Part shown: piece by piece, positions 22,029 to 23,872 of the stretch
Layout of the letters: every line of letters begins with the position of its first letter
Position numbering within the stretch: position 1 is the stretch's first letter
Assembly: GCA_034408685.1 (NCBI GenBank)
Contig: JAWXCP010000255.1
Location: 1-23,872, forward strand
Reading direction: 5' to 3'
Origin: JANXVY01 sp034408685
Lineage (GTDB): Bacteria; Pseudomonadota; Alphaproteobacteria; Rhizobiales; Hyphomicrobiaceae
Length of the DNA stretch: 23,872 nucleotides
Notes under the pieces: generated by a model
Told to the model about the DNA's origin: nothing
Seen by the model: only the letters and a program-made list of their open reading frames with translations
Database searches by the model: none
Translations under genes and position numbers: made by a program

Positions 22029-23015
22029 TCAGGCCGCAGCGACCTGTTTGTGCTTGCCGCTCTGTTGTCGGATGACGTGGCGATCGGCTTCCCAGTCGGC
22101 CAGCCACTTCGACACGCAGCCCTTGGAAACCCCCCACCTTTCGACCAGAATATCCTGGCTGTCGATCGGTGTGCCACGCTTGAGCAGGCTTCGGAGGTCG
22201 TCCAGCGCTTCGGCCTTGGTGGCTACGGCGATACCGCCTCGCGGGTCGACAGGGGCGCTATCCGGGGCACCGAGCAGCGTCTTAGCCTGCGTGACCGTCG
22301 TGTGGTTCACGATTGCCGCCGGACGCTGGGTGTGGCAAAAACCGTAACCGAGGCAGACGATGGTCCCGAACTCCAAGAACAGCGTTAGTAGGAAAGGTAC
22401 GACAAGTACCGCACCGGCCTTGACCTTGGCCTTGTCGGCGCCGAACTGGGCGGCAATCTCGGCCAGCTGTTCGGCCTCGGGCGTTGCGACCTTGACTGGC
22501 CCGAGGGCGGCGAGGTCGGCGTCATGGCCGCGAACGGCCGCCTGATAAACGGCGATCGTCGCGCGGATTCCGTCGCAGGTGCCCTTGCTGGCGTTGCCCA
22601 TCACGCACTTGCTCTGAAGCTGTTGCTGGGCCTCGGCGAGCATGGCAATCGAAGCATTGCGGGCCTTATGCATGCCAACGCGGCGTCCGGCTGCTTCCTC
22701 AATCTGGGCGGTGGTCTGTATCGTGGTTTCGGCTTGGCGACCGACGCTTGAGTAAACGACGAGCGCGGTGCCAACCAGGAACACGAGCGTGAACCCGATC
22801 GCCGAGAGCCAGTGCCAACGGGACCAGGCTGAAGCGACGAGGTGGCCGGTCAGCAACGTGCCGAACAGGACCACGAGCGTCAGCCAGTGCTTGAGGCCGA
22901 ACGGGGTCGACTTGGTGACGACGTCCTCGAACAGTATCGCGAGCGTGCCACCAAGGAGAATGACGCCGGCCGCGATTGCGAGGGCGCGCGCTCCAATGCT
23001 AGTGTGAGTATTCAT
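22029..23015 (-). CDS. Four-helix membrane protein with cytoplasmic HTH
   Basis: A 328-residue protein with membrane helices at about 9-29, 43-63, 69-89 and 203-224. With the N-terminus inside, the region about 91-202 is periplasmic; it is helical, Ala/Gln-rich and has two Cys (Cys137, Cys147) that could form a disulfide. The C-terminal region (about 230-328) is cytoplasmic and holds an HTH-like segment (ILVERWGVSKGCVSKWLADW, 289-308) and a basic tail. This could be a membrane-bound DNA-binding protein sensing the envelope, or an anchor for element DNA. GGAGAG precedes the ATG. It is transcribed against the rest of the element and divergently from the last HTH gene. Confidence 0.8.
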   Translation of the reverse strand: MNTHTSIGARALAIAAGVILLGGTLAILFEDVVTKSTPFGLKHWLTLVVLFGTLLTGHLVASAWSRWHWLSAIGFTLVFLVGTALVVYSSVGRQAETTIQTTAQIEEAAGRRVGMHKARNASIAMLAEAQQQLQSKCVMGNASKGTCDGIRATIAVYQAAVRGHDADLAALGPVKVATPEAEQLAEIAAQFGADKAKVKAGAVLVVPFLLTLFLEFGTIVCLGYGFCHTQRPAAIVNHTTVTQAKTLLGAPDSAPVDPRGGIAVATKAEALDDLRSLLKRGTPIDSQDILVERWGVSKGCVSKWLADWEADRHVIRQQSGKHKQVAAA

Positions 23016-23191
23016 CGGGACTCTCCATAAGGTCCGATGTTTACGACGGGGTGCGGGTGCCTAGCCCGTTCCGTCGCCCTGCCGGAGCAGGAGGCGCGGC
23101 CCAATAGGACACGCGTCTGCTGCTTCGGTATGCGGGCCATTTGGGGCCACTTAGAATTGGCCATGGGGTCGGCTTGCCGCCTCTTCTCAGC

Positions 23192-23220
23192 GCATAATAC
23201 GTCGAAACGACGTATTATGC
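23192..23220. promoter_or_regulatory. Perfect 13-bp palindrome, likely operator
   Basis: GCATAATACGTCG and its exact complement flank AAA. It lies in the 293-bp divergent gap between the membrane-HTH gene and the small HTH gene. Its core is related to a second site at 23253. CATAAT in each arm is -10-like, so promoter and operator may coincide. Confidence 0.75.
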
Positions 23221-23245
23221 AAGTGATACCTCCATCTCTTTCCGC

Positions 23246-23272
23246 TTGATACACGACGTTCCGACGTACTAA
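23246..23272 (+). promoter_or_regulatory. Second operator-like site inside a candidate promoter
   Basis: The 15-bp core at 23253-23267, read on the minus strand (ACGTCGGAACGTCGT), matches the core of the palindrome at 23199-23213 (ACGTCGAAACGACGT) in 13 of 15 positions. It sits between a TTGATA (23246-23251) and a TACTAA (23267-23272), a weak promoter for the HTH gene. Confidence 0.55.
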
Positions 23273-23308
23273 GTGGTGTCAAACACCCTAAGAACAGGAC
23301 GGATCGTC

Positions 23309-23575
23309 GTGAATTCCGATGCCTACAGGGCTGCGCTGGAGAAGTTCGGGTTTACTCAGGAGGGCTTCGCTCGATCGCTCGGTTATTCAGAGCGTGCCGG
23401 GCAGCGTTGGGCGTCCGGCGAAGCTCGCGTTCCCGGAGCTGTGGCCGTGATCGTGAAGTTGATGCTTGCCCGACCCGAGATGGTTCAAGTTCTGGAGGCG
23501 ATCGCTCCGATCCCGCTCGCCAACCGAAAATCTGCGGCTGGGCGGCCTCCGCGACCCGCACATAAGCGCGGATGA
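23309..23575 (+). CDS. Small HTH regulator at the right end of the element
   Basis: An 88-residue protein with an XRE-like HTH (about 8-45: ALEKFGFTQEGFARSLGYSERAGQRWASGEARVP) and a short helical and basic tail. Similar proteins are frequent near phage control regions in Alphaproteobacteria. GTG at 23309 is preferred because AGGA precedes it by about 9 nt; the frame is open to a GTG at 23273, which lies at the promoter and operator. It probably binds the two related palindromic sites upstream and acts as the element's repressor or switch protein, by inference from position. Confidence 0.75.
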   Translation: MNSDAYRAALEKFGFTQEGFARSLGYSERAGQRWASGEARVPGAVAVIVKLMLARPEMVQVLEAIAPIPLANRKSAAGRPPRPAHKRG

Positions 23576-23586
23576 TCCTGATCGAC

Positions 23587-23607
23587 TTGTGCCGGGGTTG
23601 TGCCGGG
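23587..23607. promoter_or_regulatory. Right integrase arm-type sites (TTGTGCCGGG x2)
   Basis: Two direct exact copies of TTGTGCCGGG, at 23587-23596 and 23598-23607, 11 bp apart in phase. They lie 39 bp inside attR and match those near attL. Confidence 0.78.
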
Positions 23608-23645
23608 AGACCGCTCAACTGAGAGTGTATTAACCAGCTAAGTAT

Positions 23646-23693
23646 TGGTCGGAGCGGGGAGATTCGAACTCCCGACCCCTTGCTCCCGAAGCA
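23646..23693. repeat. attR: 48-bp repeat within the intact tRNA-Pro gene
   Basis: Perfect direct repeat of 12026-12073. It forms the 3' part of the complete tRNA gene, so integration restores the tRNA, as usual for tRNA-targeting integrases. Confidence 0.95.
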
Positions 23694-23722
23694 AGTGCGC
23701 TACCAGGCTGCGCTACGCTCCG
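23646..23722 (-). tRNA. tRNA-Pro (anticodon CGG)
   Basis: A 77-nt gene that folds fully. The acceptor CGGAGCG pairs with CGCTCCG; the D-stem GCGC/GCGC, anticodon stem CTTGC/GCAAG with loop TTCGGGA (anticodon CGG), T-stem and TTCGAAT loop are all present. The 3' CCA is encoded. Its 3' 48 nt are the att core. Confidence 0.97.
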
Positions 23723-23758
23723 CCCGACCGTTGACGGCAGTCGCCTGCCAAGGGGCGC

Positions 23759-23788
23759 CTTATAGCTATGCGGTCGCCGCTCCGTCAA
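23759..23788 (-). promoter_or_regulatory. Promoter of tRNA-Pro
   Basis: On the minus strand TTGACG (23788-23783), 18 nt, then TATAAG (23764-23759). The start would lie about 30 nt before the tRNA. This part is host DNA outside the element. Confidence 0.65.
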
Positions 23789-23790
23789 TC

Positions 23791-23872
23791 GCCGTCTCAC
23801 ATCTCCGCCGTCTCACGTCTGTGTGGCAACGACCCCCGTGTGCCCCGTGTGCCCCGTGTGCCCCCGTGTGCC
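23791..23872. repeat. Short direct repeats and 9-bp tandem repeat at the window end
   Basis: GCCGTCTCAC occurs at 23791 and 23807. From 23834 the unit CCCCGTGTG repeats four times (the fourth with an extra C) up to the end. No gene is seen after the tRNA. The repeat may explain an assembly stop. Confidence 0.8.

Larger units (their letters stand above)
12026..23693. mobile_element. tRNA-Pro-integrated phage-like element, about 11.6 kb (candidate satellite)
   Basis: The element is bounded by 48-bp identical repeats of the 3' part of tRNA-Pro(CGG); one copy is in the intact tRNA gene. The integrase is next to attL, and integrase arm-like repeats lie just inside both ends. Cargo comprises an AlpA-like regulator, a replication-initiator-like protein with iterons, tail genes (chaperone candidate and tape measure), a small terminase, an HK97-gp10-like protein, a solitary MutS domain, a membrane HTH protein and control genes. 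No capsid, portal, large terminase, lysis or conjugation gene is seen. The length and the AlpA-plus-integrase content resemble phage satellites (P4-like or PICI), but the tail genes without head genes are unusual. A deleted prophage is the main alternative. Confidence 0.88.

Noticed and set aside
21658..22347. Plus-strand frame of 229 codons
   Set aside because: It overlaps the MutS-domain gene in another frame and is antisense to the membrane-HTH gene; the product is Arg/Ser-rich and unlike any protein.
23012..23254. Minus-strand 80-codon frame in the right control region
   Set aside because: It runs through the perfect palindrome and overlaps the membrane gene start in another frame; no ribosome site or protein-like pattern.
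12026..23693. Integrative conjugative element or CRISPR/defence island
   Set aside because: No relaxase, coupling protein, type IV secretion gene, CRISPR repeat array or known defence protein was recognised; the recognised genes are phage-type.

Overview
The window reads as an alphaproteobacterial chromosome, most likely of the Hyphomicrobiales/Rhizobiales type. This is inferred from the GC-rich coding, the fused NarK1-NarK2 transporter, the style of the small HTH regulators and the GTA-like phage proteins. No taxon can be fixed from the sequence alone.

Region 1 (1-7726), respiratory nitrate reduction. On the minus strand lie a fused nitrate transporter (narK), the catalytic subunit narG, and the first 29 codons of narH. 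narH is then lost at about position 100, so the operon is broken or the sequence is chimeric there. Divergently, on the plus strand, is a Crp/Fnr regulator without FNR-type cysteines. The narK promoter region holds a perfect FNR/DNR box, and the regulator carries the matching recognition residues.

Region 2 (7771-11566), an efflux operon on the minus strand: tetR, HlyD-type adaptor, FtsX/MacB-type permease, ABC ATPase. The genes overlap or are 1 nt apart. A TTGACA promoter with an operator-like palindrome precedes tetR. About 450 bp without a clear gene follows.

Region 3 (12026-23693), an integrated mobile element of about 11.6 kb in the 3' half of a tRNA-Pro(CGG) gene. It is bounded by perfect 48-bp direct repeats (attL, attR). 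Copies of TTGTGCCGGG sit just inside both ends and look like integrase arm sites. The plus-strand genes are a tyrosine integrase, an unknown 303-aa protein, an AlpA-like regulator, a GTA-gp10-like tail assembly chaperone candidate, a small protein, a winged-helix replication-initiator-like protein with an internal iteron cluster (candidate origin), a tape measure protein, two unknown proteins (one with duplicated four-cysteine modules), a P27-type small terminase and an HK97-gp10-like protein. The right end is a control region: an HTH gene with a suspect start codon, a stand-alone MutS mismatch-recognition domain, a four-helix membrane protein with a cytoplasmic HTH, strong palindromic operators and a small HTH protein. 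No capsid, portal, large terminase or lysis gene is visible. The element is therefore either a degraded prophage or, more interestingly, a satellite carrying tail-length and packaging-choice genes but no head.

The window ends with the intact tRNA-Pro gene, its promoter and a 9-bp tandem repeat.
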